Assembly: GCA_013146195.2 (NCBI GenBank)
Contig: CM028377.1
Location: 104,065,547-104,129,546 of the forward strand
Length of the DNA: 64,000 bases
Direction: 5' to 3'
From: Codonopsis lanceolata
Taxonomy: Eukaryota; Streptophyta; Magnoliopsida; Asterales; Campanulaceae
This document shows positions 23,530-34,288 of this stretch, in pieces (position 1 is the stretch's first letter; each line of letters opens with the position of its first letter). A program made the translations under genes and the position numbers. The notes under the pieces are model-generated. The model did not search any database. It was not told the DNA's origin and saw nothing but the letters and a program-made list of their open reading frames with translations.

Positions 23530-23790
23530 TGCTGCTAGATTTTCTCCTTTTGCTGCATTTCCAGCTTTTACTGGAGATTTTCTTTTGTCTGCTTTTCAAA
23601 CTTTTGATGGAGATTTTCTTCTTTTGCTTGCTTTTCCAACTTCTACTGGAGATTTTCTTTTGCTGCTTGTTTTTCCAACTTCTACTGGAGATTTTCTTTT
23701 GCTGTTTGCTTTTCCAACTTCTGCCGGAAATTTTCTTTGGTTGCTTGCTTTTCCAATTTTTGTTGGAAATTTTATTTTGTTGCTCTTTGC
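23530..23790. repeat. 39-bp minisatellite
   Basis: Units start with TTCCAACTTCTACTGGAGAT at 23634, 23673, 23712 and 23751 (39-bp period), with diverged units on the left. Because 39 is a multiple of three, both strands are open. On the minus strand it would encode a 13-residue basic repeat (like KRKSPVEVGKTSS). There is no sign that it is translated. Confidence 0.85.
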
Positions 23791-23826
23791 ATTTTTTTCT
23801 TCTTGCATTCTTCTTTTCTTGCTGTG

Positions 23827-23828
<2 letters not shown>

Positions 23829-23904
<76 letters not shown>
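23829..23904. repeat. (TA)n microsatellite, about 76 bp
   Basis: Uninterrupted TA dinucleotides. Confidence 0.95.
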
Positions 23905-23913
<9 letters not shown>

Positions 23914-23981
23914 TCATTATATAAAGGAATTAGAAGAAGAGTTATTATGATTAAACTTCTTTTGGACACATCTTCTTTGGC

Positions 23982-23983
<2 letters not shown>

Positions 23984-24053
<70 letters not shown>
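23984..24053. repeat. (TA)n microsatellite, about 70 bp
   Basis: Uninterrupted AT dinucleotides. The 23905-23983 spacer and the pyrimidine-rich flanks hold nothing coding. Confidence 0.95.
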
Positions 24054-24055
<2 letters not shown>

Positions 24056-24363
24056 CACATTCTTTTTCCTTCTTATATATATATATTACATATATATTAC
24101 ATACATAATACATGCTTTTACATACATACATGCACATATTTTTTCTCTTGCTTGCTTTTTTTTTTTATTTTTATTTTATTATATATTTTTTTTATTACAA
24201 ACTTTATTAGGCTTTTTCTTCTTGTTTTTCCAGGATTTTCTTTTTTTGTTTTGCTTTTCCACCTTTCTTTTTTTTTTTTTATTCTTGTTTACAAATTTTT
24301 ATTTTGATTCTTTTTGGAAATTTTATTTTATTCTTTATTTTTTCTTTTCTTTTCTATTCTTAC

Positions 24364-24365
<2 letters not shown>

Positions 24366-24439
<74 letters not shown>
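24366..24439. repeat. (TA)n microsatellite, about 74 bp
   Basis: Uninterrupted TA dinucleotides in a T-rich context (24140-24510). Open frames through it are artefacts of low complexity. Confidence 0.95.
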
Positions 24440-24441
<2 letters not shown>

Positions 24442-24519
24442 CTTCTTTTTCCTTCTTTTTGCTATTTTTTTCTCTTGCTTGCTTTTTTTTTATTGCTTTT
24501 CTTCTTTAATTGATCATTT

Positions 24520-24841
24520 TTGCGGTGACCTGGGGATGTGAGCTTTCTTTTGATTTTGGATGGATGACTGTCAATTTTTGTTAACAAAGCTAACTTTGTT
24601 AACTTTCTGTTAAGCTTTAAGGGCCATTTTGCAACTTTGAAAACCTGAGGACTTAAGTGCTGAACTTTTAAACTTTTGAGGGGGAAAAATGAAAATTCTC
24701 TTTCCTCTCTTCATAAGTGACGAGCAGGAGCAGCTTCAGCTCACTTTCATCTTCTTTGTTGTTTATTCTTACGCCATTCTTTGCGGCCCGACGGTGGTCG
24801 CTCATGCGCTTCCGCCTTGCCAGCAGGTAAGCGTCTTGGCG
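24520..24841 (+). other. Tat/Ogre-like leader, copy B, 3' part
   Basis: Phrases such as GTTAACTTTCTGTTA, GGCCA(T/C)TTTGCAACT and GAGGACTTAA are shared with 33745-33900, the DNA just upstream of the ORF at 34076. In copy B the homology stops shortly after GAGGGGGAAAAATGAAAATTC and the ORF itself is missing. A different sequence follows, up to tandem block C. Confidence 0.5.
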
Positions 24842-25296
24842 TATGTGCGGATGCGGGACATCACTGCTCTCATTCCATCCTCATTATTTAGGGGAAAACG
24901 AAATTAAAAGTGCGAGAAGAGTGATGTCTAAAATAGCGCCTTGGAATGCGCCTCGGTTGACTTTAGTTGATTTTTTATCCAATATGGGAACTTTAGGTTT
25001 CTCGCATCAAGTTATCCCTTGTTTAGGAGATACCAGGATATGGGAACGCATCACCCTTTCATTCTCATTCTCCCTTTTTAAGGGGAAAATGGAAAAGTGT
25101 AAAAAAGGATGTTGCGACGCCCCACTATGGATTTTATGAAAATAGCCTTATGGCCTATTTAAGATCAATATGGGTACTTTGGGTTTCCCGCATCAAGTTA
25201 TCCCTTGTTTAGGGGATACCAGGATATGAGAATACATCACCCTTTCATTCTCATTCTCCCTTTTTTGGGAGAAAACAGAAAAGTGCAAGAAATGAG
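24842..25296 (+). repeat. Tat/Ogre-like tandem repeat block C
   Basis: Units of about 186 bp (GCATCAAGTTATCCCTT at 25004 and 25190). The left part resembles 11930-12060 and 30850-30965 closely. A long open frame (24843-25139) runs through it but has no recognisable domain. Confidence 0.65.
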
Positions 25297-26569
25297 TGTT
25301 GCGGGGCCCCACTGGATCCAAAACGTTTTATAGAGTCGCCATCTTTATTTTAAGGCAAAAATAAAGCAAAAAAAAAAACCAGATATTATAAAAACGGGTT
25401 CGGAGGCTAAGTTACGAGTTGGGAAGGTGCTAGGCACCCAACTCGCCCTTTCGGTCTCAAAAACGGTTTTTGGCTAAAGTATACTTTTTGTTATATTTAT
25501 TTAGCAAATGAACAAAGCATTTAAAGACAGGTAATAAAAAGCAAATACATCCGCGGCTACATTATTTACGGACTTGCAGTCGTCTCCTTACAATAATTAC
25601 AGATATATTTAAAAATATTTGGCCATTATAACGACTCTTTTACATAGTATTTTCTAACTAAATTCGAGCAGCACAACTGCTTATATTTTCTACATTGGGT
25701 CGGATTTAAATAATAACTTTTATAAAAATAACGCCATTAAAGGTTGTTACCTTTTAGAACAGAGTGTGCTCGCTCTGTCCTTCTCGGGAGAGGGAGACTT
25801 TTATGCTGTTGCTGCTATGATTTGAGAAGAGTGACAGCTTATTTTTGGTAGTTTTGGCTCGCTCACTCGAGCAGAATGACGGCTTAGTTTTGGTGGTTTT
25901 GGCCTAGTTGGTTGGGCGGAATAACGGCTTATTTTGGGTGATTTCAGCGTATTTCCTCTGGTAGAGTAATGGCTTACTTTATGGTTTTTCGGCCGGGAAA
26001 ATAGGGTGGATACCTAACTAAAGGGCTAGGGATCACTTTTAACCGGTGGATTTTTGGTTTGGCGGAGTTTTGGCAGGGTTTCAAGGCTTTATGGGCTAAC
26101 CACTCCCTATCTCACTTCACTCCCTATTGTCTCAGCGTTAGGACGACGCAGAGAGTTTATCGGCGTTTCTTCTCAATCTCTTCCAGGCTTCTGAAGTGAA
26201 CCCCAACACATCTATTTATAGCTGGAGGAAGGGATACATTTGGGATTAAAAATCCCTTCAGTACGTTAATATTTCTTGTCACCAGCCTTCAATTCTTATA
26301 CAATGCGTTAACTGGGAGTGCCACTGTAGTAGCTTGCGCGCGGATCCAAGGGCTTCTTGGCGCGACGCCAGATGCTCCTTTTGGCCGTGCCAAACTACTG
26401 TTTCACTTTAAAAATTGTCACTTTTATCCCTCGCATTTTAGTGTTTCGTGCATCCTGCTTTGCCTTTCGCATTTTTAACTCCTGCAACTTGACATTTGTT
26501 AAGTTTAAATAGTTCTTGATATCACATGCCAGAGTCACATATCAGGGGTACGAAATTGGGGTGTCTACA
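25297..26569 (+). mobile_element. Tat/Ogre-like LTR, copy C
   Basis: About 1,273 bp from TGTTGCGGGGCCCCACT to GGGGTGTCTACA. It aligns along its length with copies B and D. It is followed by the post-LTR stem-loop and leader, so it stands in 5' LTR position even though LTR B with its own leader precedes it. Confidence 0.65.
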
Positions 26570-26574
26570 GAGCC

Positions 26575-26634
26575 CCTTAACGATGGAGTCTACGGGTAAC
26601 CAGAGGCTTACTGAGTAGACGAACATCGTTGATA
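26575..26634 (+). promoter_or_regulatory. Post-LTR stem-loop, copy C
   Basis: AACGATG pairs with CATCGTT (7 bp) and GTCTAC with GTAGAC (6 bp), with a loop containing GGGTAACC. This is the fully Watson-Crick version of the structure seen after LTRs B and D. Confidence 0.6.
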
Positions 26635-27080
26635 AACAATAGACTCTCCAATTTCGTTCAATTAAAATAGGAGAGGAATGCAATAGGTAACAGTTATAAT
26701 GCAATAGTTTATAATGCTAACCAAACTCCATAGCCTAGACATATCTAGTCGGTTATAACAAGTTATCGTAGTTTTTAAGCAGATATGCAATAGAATGCTC
26801 TAATGGTCGGACCTACTAGTGTAGGCTGCCTACGTATCCCTTAATAAAGGAACTTAGACCAAAACGTAGTTCAGGCCAAAACCTAAACTATCACGCATGC
26901 ATCAATCGTGCCTACCGAAATAGGCTGCCTACTTATTCTCATACAAGGAATCAGACCGAAACGTAGTTAAGTCTGCCGGGGACCAAATGATGCGGGGCAA
27001 GTGCTGCGGTGCAAGAGCAGCAATGCTATATAAGCAAGTGCGGCAAAGCTTTATCAAATGAGTGCTACAAAGGTAATTAT
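26635..27080 (+). other. Tat/Ogre-like leader, copy C
   Basis: Contains AGACATATCTAGTCGGTTATA and two versions of TAGGCTGCCTAC(G/T)TAT...CGTAGTT (about 26820-26870 and 26920-26967). It is cut at 27080 by the Tekay-like LTR. Confidence 0.55.
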
Positions 27081-29740
27081 TGTAACACCCCGGATTCTTG
27101 CATGAGCATTGTGTGCTTGCCTTCATGATTTCTTGTTGATTGTGAGCATGTTTACTTAGTCTATATATGATTTAGAATCATTTATAAGTCATTCATGAAG
27201 CTTTTAACATGTTTATAATCATGTTTGCATGCTTGTTGAATCGCCGGTTAAATTGCTTTTTTAGTTCTCCTTCTTTCCCTCCTTCGTTCGGATTGTTCGG
27301 GTGTTGTTTAAGGGTGCTTGTGATGAGTTTTAAACTTATTTTTGTTGGGGTTTGAAACCCCATTGATTTGGCTAAGTGTTTGGGGGTCTTTTAGGTTGAG
27401 TTTTGAGCCATTTTGGGTCTGCCGGGCTTGCCCTCGCAAGGTGGAATGATCTTGCCCCCGCAAGGTAACCAGAAAATGGTGTGTTGAGCATCCAGGGAGG
27501 ATGTGGTCGCAAGGGTAGGGGGACCATGCGACCGCAAGGTCCCCCGAATCAGGATTTCTCTGTTTTGCTGCTTTACGATTTTTGCTCCTAAACCCCTATT
27601 CAAAACCTTTTCTAAACCCCACTTAAACCTCCCTAACCCTCCTTACTTATACCCTAACATCTCTAACAAGTTTTAAGAATGGATTAAGAGAGCTTTAGTG
27701 ATCATTTAAGCCACAAAAATCTGATTTTAAGTGATCACAATACCTTGACACTTGTCCCACTAAGTTTTTAACCTAATATAAGCCACAATCTGGAGAGTTG
27801 ACCCTCATTTCCCACTCTCACTCTCCAAAAACGAGATTCATATTCCTCAAGACTCTCCCATGGCTTCTTGAAGCTTTCATCTTGGTCCTCCTTCATCCCT
27901 TCCTCCATTGCTCAAGCCACCTCCATAAGAAGTGTAGAGCTTGAAGAGTAGAGCATTTCCTACCGAATAGATTTCTTGTTTGCTTTCTTGGGTGTAGAAT
28001 ACAAGTAAGTTACATCTCTTCTTTTTTGTTTTAGTTCTCATTGACCCTAAGGAAACAAAGCTTATGATGATTGAGGTCAATGAGGACACATATATGCTTC
28101 TTATGGCTTCATCTTGTGTTTTGAGAGTATGAGCTTGTTAGAAGCATGTATAGGATGATTTCATGTCTATCAAAGTTTATATTACTCTTTCATCTTGTCT
28201 ATTTAAGGTTTTGAACATGTTAGAAACATGTATTATATATGTTGATGGAAGTGGTGTTATATGAGAATGCCCTAGTTTAAGCCTATTTGACAAATTGTTA
28301 TGTTGTTATGTGTTCTATACTATAAATTGGAACCTATGATGAATATGAATCACATTACAATACCTTGATGAATTTATGACCTAGATGAACTTAGTAATGG
28401 CCTAGGTTGAGTCATGAAGCACATAGCTTCAATTACCCGAATTTTGGAATTTTTAGTAAAGACTCAACGGAGTCGACTCTAGGGAAGATTTGAACATGTT
28501 GAACTCTAATTTCAATCCCTACGAAGTTTGGACACCGTTTGGTCGGGTTTACTCAAGTCTAAGTTGAGTTTAATTATGTGCAATTGAACCCGTTGTGATT
28601 ATTTGGTTATGAGTAATTAATTGCCTTGACATGATTTATTGTAGAGATTAATACCCTACTTGGTCGGTCGAGTTCGCTCTTGTCGAATTCGATCATTATT
28701 TGGTCTTGACGAGTAAATATCTATTTGTGCATTGCATTAAGTCCAGCTGGCACTATTTGGTTTGATTTTTTTATGTCATGGTAGGATGATTCATCGCCTT
28801 CACGAATTGAGAGATTCGTGCTCGCTATGGATCGTCGTACCTGGGACCTCACACACCCCTCCATTGTTGGCCGCAATGGGGAAGTAGCCCCTTTGCCATA
28901 ACAATACGTGCGTCACAGGCTGCTATTAGCCGGCGGAGTTCGGTATATCGATGTGAAGTCACGAGCATCGTAGTCACGATATTGGGTTATCAAACTTTAT
29001 TGCAGGAGCTACGAAGCGGTCGTGCCTATATCATATCCTACTTGGGTGATTTATTTTCCCGCACTTACGTGAATAATGTGCTAAGTGCTATATGATGAAC
29101 ATGAGCCATAAATGTGATAAATGCCATGCTATAACATGAACATGCATTTTTAGTAACTTACTAAGTCTTTATGACTTACCCTATTTGTTTGTTTTGTTTT
29201 CCTTAGATCCGAGCCAAGGAGACGGTTCACGCTAGATTCGCCATACCCGCGTTGGTTGCTTGCGAGCTAGAAGGTTGTTCTTTCGAGATTTGTAGTTAGA
29301 CTTTTGTTTTGGCAAGGACGTTAGGAAGCAAGTCACCTAGACTTGACTTTGAGGTTTTTGTTGCTGTAGTAAACTTGATTACTTGATACTTATAATCTTT
29401 TGTATGCCGACTTATATGTCGAGCTTGTTTATATGTTAATGGTTCACTACAGTTCCTTCCACTTAAGCTCTTTTAAATATTATTGTTGTTGTTTTCTTCG
29501 GCATGTTGTGGCCGTTGAGGTTATTATATGCATGTGTTAAAATTGTAGGAGTAGATGTTGGGGTCCGGCTGTAACGTCGCCGATGACTTGTTTATTTTAT
29601 GTTATTTTCCGGCCAAGTGTAGCCGAGCTGTCATTTGTATGTGATGTTGCGCCACATGAATTTTATTATCCTACCTGCGCATGCTTGTATCTTGCCTATT
29701 TGGACGGCACGACTTGGGATCTCGGGTCCGGTGTGTCACA
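27081..29740 (+). mobile_element. 5' LTR of a Tekay/Del-like Ty3/gypsy element
   Basis: About 2,660 bp beginning TGTAACACCCCGG and ending GTGTGTCACA, followed two bases later by a tRNA-iMet primer-binding site. Very long LTRs with this start and primer site, followed by the gag below, are the pattern of the Tekay/Del chromovirus lineage. The 3' LTR is not in the window. It interrupts a Tat/Ogre-like leader. Confidence 0.8.
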
Positions 29741-29742
29741 CT

Positions 29743-29754
29743 TGGTATCAGAGC
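29743..29754 (+). promoter_or_regulatory. Primer-binding site, tRNA-iMet
   Basis: TGGTATCAGAGC is complementary to the 3' end of plant initiator tRNA-Met, the usual primer for reverse transcription in this lineage. It lies two bases after the LTR end. Confidence 0.85.
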
Positions 29755-29851
29755 TATAGGTTAGATGTCGGCCAGGATAGGTTCCATGGCCTAGGTGGGT
29801 TGGTTATTTGTGTGTTGATTCTAACGTCGAGTGAATTCTTGTAGGGGTTCG

Positions 29852-30805
29852 ATGGAGAATCCTAGGGATGGCAATGGCCGTGGTAGAGGTAGGCCCATGA
29901 GAGGTCCGGTCGAGCCTGAGGCTGAGGTACCGCCGCCACAGAATCAGGTGGGTCCGGATATGGCGAGTTACACGTAGGTTGATGGCTTTTACGGCGGGCG
30001 GGGTGGAGGTCAAGCCGAGGGAGCACCACCACTACCTCGACAGGAGGAAGTTGTACCACCACCGAGACCGAGAAATGACACCACTCTTTTAGAGAGATTC
30101 CTTAAGTTGAAACGTAGTACATTTCTTGGGGAGCCGAAACCTAGGGAGGCCGAGTTGTGGATGGAAGAGATGATCAAGGTACTATCTATGTTGGGCTGTA
30201 CCGATGAGGAGAGAGTCATGCTAGCGACATTCAAGTTTAAGGGAGCCGCCGAGCATTGGTGGAATGTGTTGAAGGAAAGTTGGGAGATGCAACAAGTTCC
30301 AATTACTTGGGCTAATTTTCAAAGGGAGTTTAAAAATGAGTATGTGCCGGATGTGGTTCGCAACAAGAGGGAGAAAGAATTTTATGATCTTGAGCATGGT
30401 AGCATGACTGTAGCGGAGTATTCCGCGAAGTTCACCGAATTGAGCCGTTATTGTACGTATTTGATTCCTACTGAAGCACGGAGAACACATAAGTTTGTCA
30501 AGGGGTTGAGAACTGAATTTAGGAAGAAAATTCTAGCACTTAAGCTCACTGATTATTGGAGTGCAGTTGATCGAGCTTATGAGGTGGAGCAGGATATTGA
30601 GGAGCACCAGAGTAAGAATAATTCGGGTAATGCACGACAGTCTGTTCAGAACACTAATCAGGGAAATAATTCAGATAACAGAAGGGGACACCAAGGAAAC
30701 CATGATAGGAGAGGTGGAGGCCAAAGTAGGCCACAGTCTGGGAAGCAAGGTAACAATACTTCTTCATCTCAGGGGCAACAAGGTCAGTGTGGGTTCCCGG
30801 GATGA
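29852..30805 (+). pseudogene. Gypsy gag, nonsense-interrupted and 3'-truncated
   Basis: The frame opens at ATG 29852 (basic, Gly/Arg-rich start), meets an in-frame TAG at 29975, and is then open to 30805. The retrotransposon gag domain is clear from about residue 80 on: FLGEPKPREAELWMEEM, then FKGAAEHWWN and TWANFQREF, YVPDVVRNKREKEFYDLEHG and VAEYSAKFTELSRY. A low-complexity Gln/Asn/Gly-rich tail follows. Full-length gag would continue into a CCHC zinc knuckle and protease; instead the sequence changes to Tat/Ogre-like repeats at about 30806. Intact gag forms the virus-like particle. This copy cannot move on its own. Confidence 0.85.
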
Positions 30806-30807
30806 GT

Positions 30808-31302
30808 GCTCCCGCGCCCCGCGCGCCCTTGGATAGGGGTGCGCGTACGTGCGGATGCGGTGACATCCACTGCTCCCGTTCCACCCTCCCTTTTTTAGGG
30901 GAGGACGAAATCAAAAGTGCGGGAGGAGTGCTGTCGGAATAGCACGTTGGAATGCGCCTCGGTTGCCTTTGGTGGATTTTGATCCAATATGGGAGCTTTG
31001 GGTTTCCCGCATCAAGTTATCCTTTGTTTAGGGGATATCAGGATATGGGAATGTATCACCCTTCTATTCTCATTCTCCCTTTTTTAGGGGAAAACGTGAA
31101 AGTGCAAGGAAGGAATGTTGCAGCGCCCCCACTATGGATTTTATGAAAATAGCCTTATGGCCTATTTCGGATCACTATGAGTGCTTTGGGTTTTCTATGT
31201 CAAGTTATCCCTTGTTTAGGGGATACCAGGACATATGAATACATCACCTCTCCATTCCCATTCTCCCTTTTTTAGGGGAGAACGTGAAAGTGCAAAGAAA
31301 GA
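30808..31302 (+). repeat. Tat/Ogre-like tandem repeat block D
   Basis: Starts at the same GC-rich junction as block A (GCGCGCCCTTGGATAGGGGTGC). Units of about 190 bp follow (GCATCAAGTTATCC at 31009, a diverged copy at 31199). The block directly abuts the truncated gag of the Tekay-like element. Confidence 0.65.
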
Positions 31303-31960
31303 TGTTGCGAGGCCCCACTAGATCCAAAATGTTTTAGAGTCGCCATCTTTATTTTAAGGAAAAAATAAAGCAAAACCAAAAAGAAAACCAGAGATAATGA
31401 AAACGGGTTCGGAGGCTAAGTTACGAGTTGGGAAGGTGCTAGGCACCCAACTCGCCCTTTCGGTCTCAAAACGGTTTTTGGCTAAAGTATGCTTTTTGTT
31501 ATATTTATTTAACAGATAAATAAAGCATTAACTACCTACAAATACATCCATTACATCTATATTATTTACGGACTTGCAACAGTCTCTTTTACAAATAATC
31601 ACAAATATACTTGAAAATATTTGTCCATAATAACGGCTACATTTAGTATTATTTCCTAACTAAATCAGGCAAGATAACGCTTATATATTTACATTGGACC
31701 GGATTGGAAATAATACTCTTACAAATAAAGACTTTAATGAATAAATAAAGCAAATAATTGCAAATACATCTGAAAACATTTGGCCATAATAACAGTTATA
31801 TTTAGTACTATTTCCTAACTAAATCCGGGCAGCACAACTGCTTATATAACTACATTAGGCCGGATTGGAAATAATACTTTTACAAAAATGAAAGACTTTA
31901 AAATAAACTTACAGACAGCCTAGGGTGTGCTAGCTCTGTCCCTCGGGGAGAGAGAGTCTT

Positions 31961-32018
<58 letters not shown>

Positions 32019-32765
32019 GTGTTGTGTGTATTTGGGCGGATCGCTCGAAAGTTACTTTTGGCCTAGGGTTTTGGGCAGAGTAACTGTTTGTGTTTGGTTG
32101 TTTGTTGGCTTGAGGTAGGCGGAAATCGGGTAGAATAACGACTTATTTCTGGCGATTTGGCCTTTTAAATCGGGCAGAGCAACTGCTCTTTCCACGATTT
32201 TTGGACCGGGGAAAAAGGGTGGATACCTAGCTGGGGGGCTAAGGTTCACTTCTACCGGTTGGTTTTGTGTTTGGCGGAGGTTTGGCAGGGTTTCGAGGCT
32301 TTTTGAGGTGATCACTCACTATCTCACACCGCTCTCTATTTCTCCAGCGTAACGTTAACGCGGAGAAGCTTGTCGAAAGAAATTGTTCTGAAATGAGAAG
32401 CCGGGCCTCTGTATTTATAGGCCGAAACAAGGACACGGAAGGAAATAAAACTCCTTCTTCATGCATCAAGTGAGTGTACATTGCGCTGGAATAATTGCAT
32501 TTTGCGGCAACTGTTGAGGTACTGTTTGGAATTTGGGCGCCATGCCCATAAATTTGGGCGCCATGCCCAAATTGCATGGTGGCCATGCCCAATTCCAAAC
32601 TTGGCCATTTTTGAGCACTTTGGTCCCTACAGTTCGTCCTTTTGCGCATCCTGCTTTCTCCTTTTACACTTTTGACCCTGTAACTTGACATTTGTTAATG
32701 TTTTAACAGGTCTTGATATTTTATGTCATGTCACATACCAGGGGTACGAAATTGGGGTGTCTACA
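31303..32765 (+). mobile_element. Tat/Ogre-like LTR, copy D
   Basis: About 1,463 bp from TGTTGCGAGGCCCCACT to GGGGTGTCTACA. It is about 200 bp longer than B and C, partly from an internal duplication of the block TAACTAAATC.GG near 31655-31825 and partly from a (GTT)n run. It is the best-connected copy, because leader and first ORF follow. Confidence 0.65.
31963..32017. repeat. (GTT)n microsatellite in LTR D
   Basis: About 18 GTT triplets in a row; absent from LTRs B and C. Confidence 0.95.
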
Positions 32766-32770
32766 GAGCC

Positions 32771-32830
32771 CCTCAACGATGGAGTCTATGGGTAACCCGT
32801 AGCTTACTGAGTAGACGAACATCGTTGATA
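32771..32830 (+). promoter_or_regulatory. Post-LTR stem-loop, copy D
   Basis: AACGATG pairs with CATCGTT and GTCTAT with GTAGAC (one G-U pair), as in copies B and C. Confidence 0.6.
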
Positions 32831-33148
32831 AGAATAGACTCTCCAATTTCGTTCAATTACAAAACGAGGGAGAAAGATGCAGCAGGTAGCAGTTATAATG
32901 CAGCAATGAATCAAACCTCCATATCCTAGACATTTTTAGTCAGTTATAGCAGGTTATCGCAGTTTTTAAGCAGATATGCAAATTAAATGCTCTGATGGTT
33001 GGACCTACTAATTTAGGCTACCTACGTATCCCTTAATAAAAGGAATCAGACCAAACGTAGTTCGGCCTAAGCCGAAAAAAACAACCAACGAGGATGTTGT
33101 GCTCTTTGGGTCAAAACCCATCCGAGAACACAAACGAAGAAAAGATTT

Positions 33149-33440
33149 TCATATTTTTCGAAAATTCTTATTCTTCCGGTCCGAAACCGTTGTCAAATAC
33201 GGTATGAAGATTTTTGTGTTTTTCGAAAACCATATTTCAACCGATAAATACCTGTCGTTGAAATACGTTAAGAGACATTTTCAAAATCATGTCTGGCTGG
33301 CCTCGTACCTTGTTTCCAAACCTGATAAGAAAACTTTCAAATTTTCGAAAACTGTATTCGACCGATAAATACCCGACATCGAATACGATAAAGAACATTC
33401 TTCAAATTTTTCAAAAACTGTATCCAACTGATCAAAAATA
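33149..33440 (+). repeat. Degenerate 64-bp repeats in Tat/Ogre-like leader D
   Basis: Blocks beginning TTTTTCGAAAA and containing CCGATAAATAC recur at about 33149, 33213, 33342 and 33406, with a 64-65 bp period. The long open frames here (33099-33546) come from the repeat. A pyrimidine-rich tract follows to about 33720, with nothing coding. Confidence 0.6.
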
Positions 33441-34075
33441 TGCTGGATACGACGAAGACTTTTCTTTTCTCCTTCCCTTTTCTTCTTCTTCTTCTTCTTT
33501 TTTTTTTTTTGAATATTCCTCTTTTTTTTCTTTTTTTTTGTTTTGAAACAAAGACTTTTTGAAAAAGATTTTTCTTTTATTTCTTAAAGCAAAATAAGAA
33601 AATCTTACCTTTCTTACCTATTTATGCTTTTGACTGACTTACCTTTTTTTCTCTTTGACTTTTCTTTTGATTTGACTTGTTTATTTTTTCTCTCTTTTCT
33701 TTTTCTTCTTTTCTTTGACTGATGGAAAGGGACTTACCTTGGAGATATGAGCTTTCCTTGCTTTTTGGGTGAAAGACCGTCGAATGTGGTTAACAAAATT
33801 GCTTTTGTTAACTTTCTGTTATGTCTTAGGGGCCACTTTGCAACTCTGAAATTTTGAGGACTTAATTGTTGATGCTGAGTTGCCTGGAGGGGGAAAAGTT
33901 AAAATTCCCACTTTTCCTCCCTTTTGTCTTACGGGATGAAGGAAGGAATTTCACTTCCTTCTTTCTTTCTTCTGCTTCTCCATTGCCGACGAGTCTTCTG
34001 CCATTTTTTTTATTTTCTTTATTTTCTCTCATTTTCTCAATTTTCTTCCGCCAAAAATTTTGTTTTTCTGCACAG

Positions 34076-34288
34076 ATGGCTTCTTCTTCTAGATCTCGAA
34101 AAGGAAAGGCACCAATGAACCCAGAATCTGACGAAGAAAAGAAAGAACTTCCTCCCTTGGTTCGGAATCATGTCAACTACTATTATTCAAAGCACGATTG
34201 GGGCAATCTGGTGCGAGACTGGTATAAGCATGTCTCAAATCTCTCCGATCCCGATGTGAGTATAACTTTCTTCCACCCATTTGGTTAA
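34076..34288 (+). CDS. Short first ORF of the Tat/Ogre-like element D
   Basis: 70-residue frame after a long leader. It starts MASSSRSRKGKAPM and continues into a basic/acidic stretch (NPESDEEKKELPPL) and an aromatic segment (NYYYSKHDWGNLVRDWYKHV). The sequence GATGTGAGTATAA at 34253 fits a plant splice donor at 34256, after which the DNA turns AT-rich and intron-like until about 34750. I read this as the first exon of an ORF1-like protein; ORFs upstream of gag occur in Tat/Ogre elements. I do not recognise a domain. The rest of the element is gone because a LINE follows. Confidence 0.45.
   Translation: MASSSRSRKGKAPMNPESDEEKKELPPLVRNHVNYYYSKHDWGNLVRDWYKHVSNLSDPDVSITFFHPFG

Noticed and set aside
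23829..24439. Long frames rich in Tyr-Ile repeats on both strands
   Set aside because: They are translations of (TA)n microsatellites and have no coding value.
29743..29754. tRNA-like sequence
   Set aside because: Only the 12-base primer-binding complement of tRNA-iMet; no tRNA fold around it.
33866..34288. 140-codon frame starting at 33866
   Set aside because: The first 70 codons are the pyrimidine-rich leader; the natural start is the ATG at 34076.
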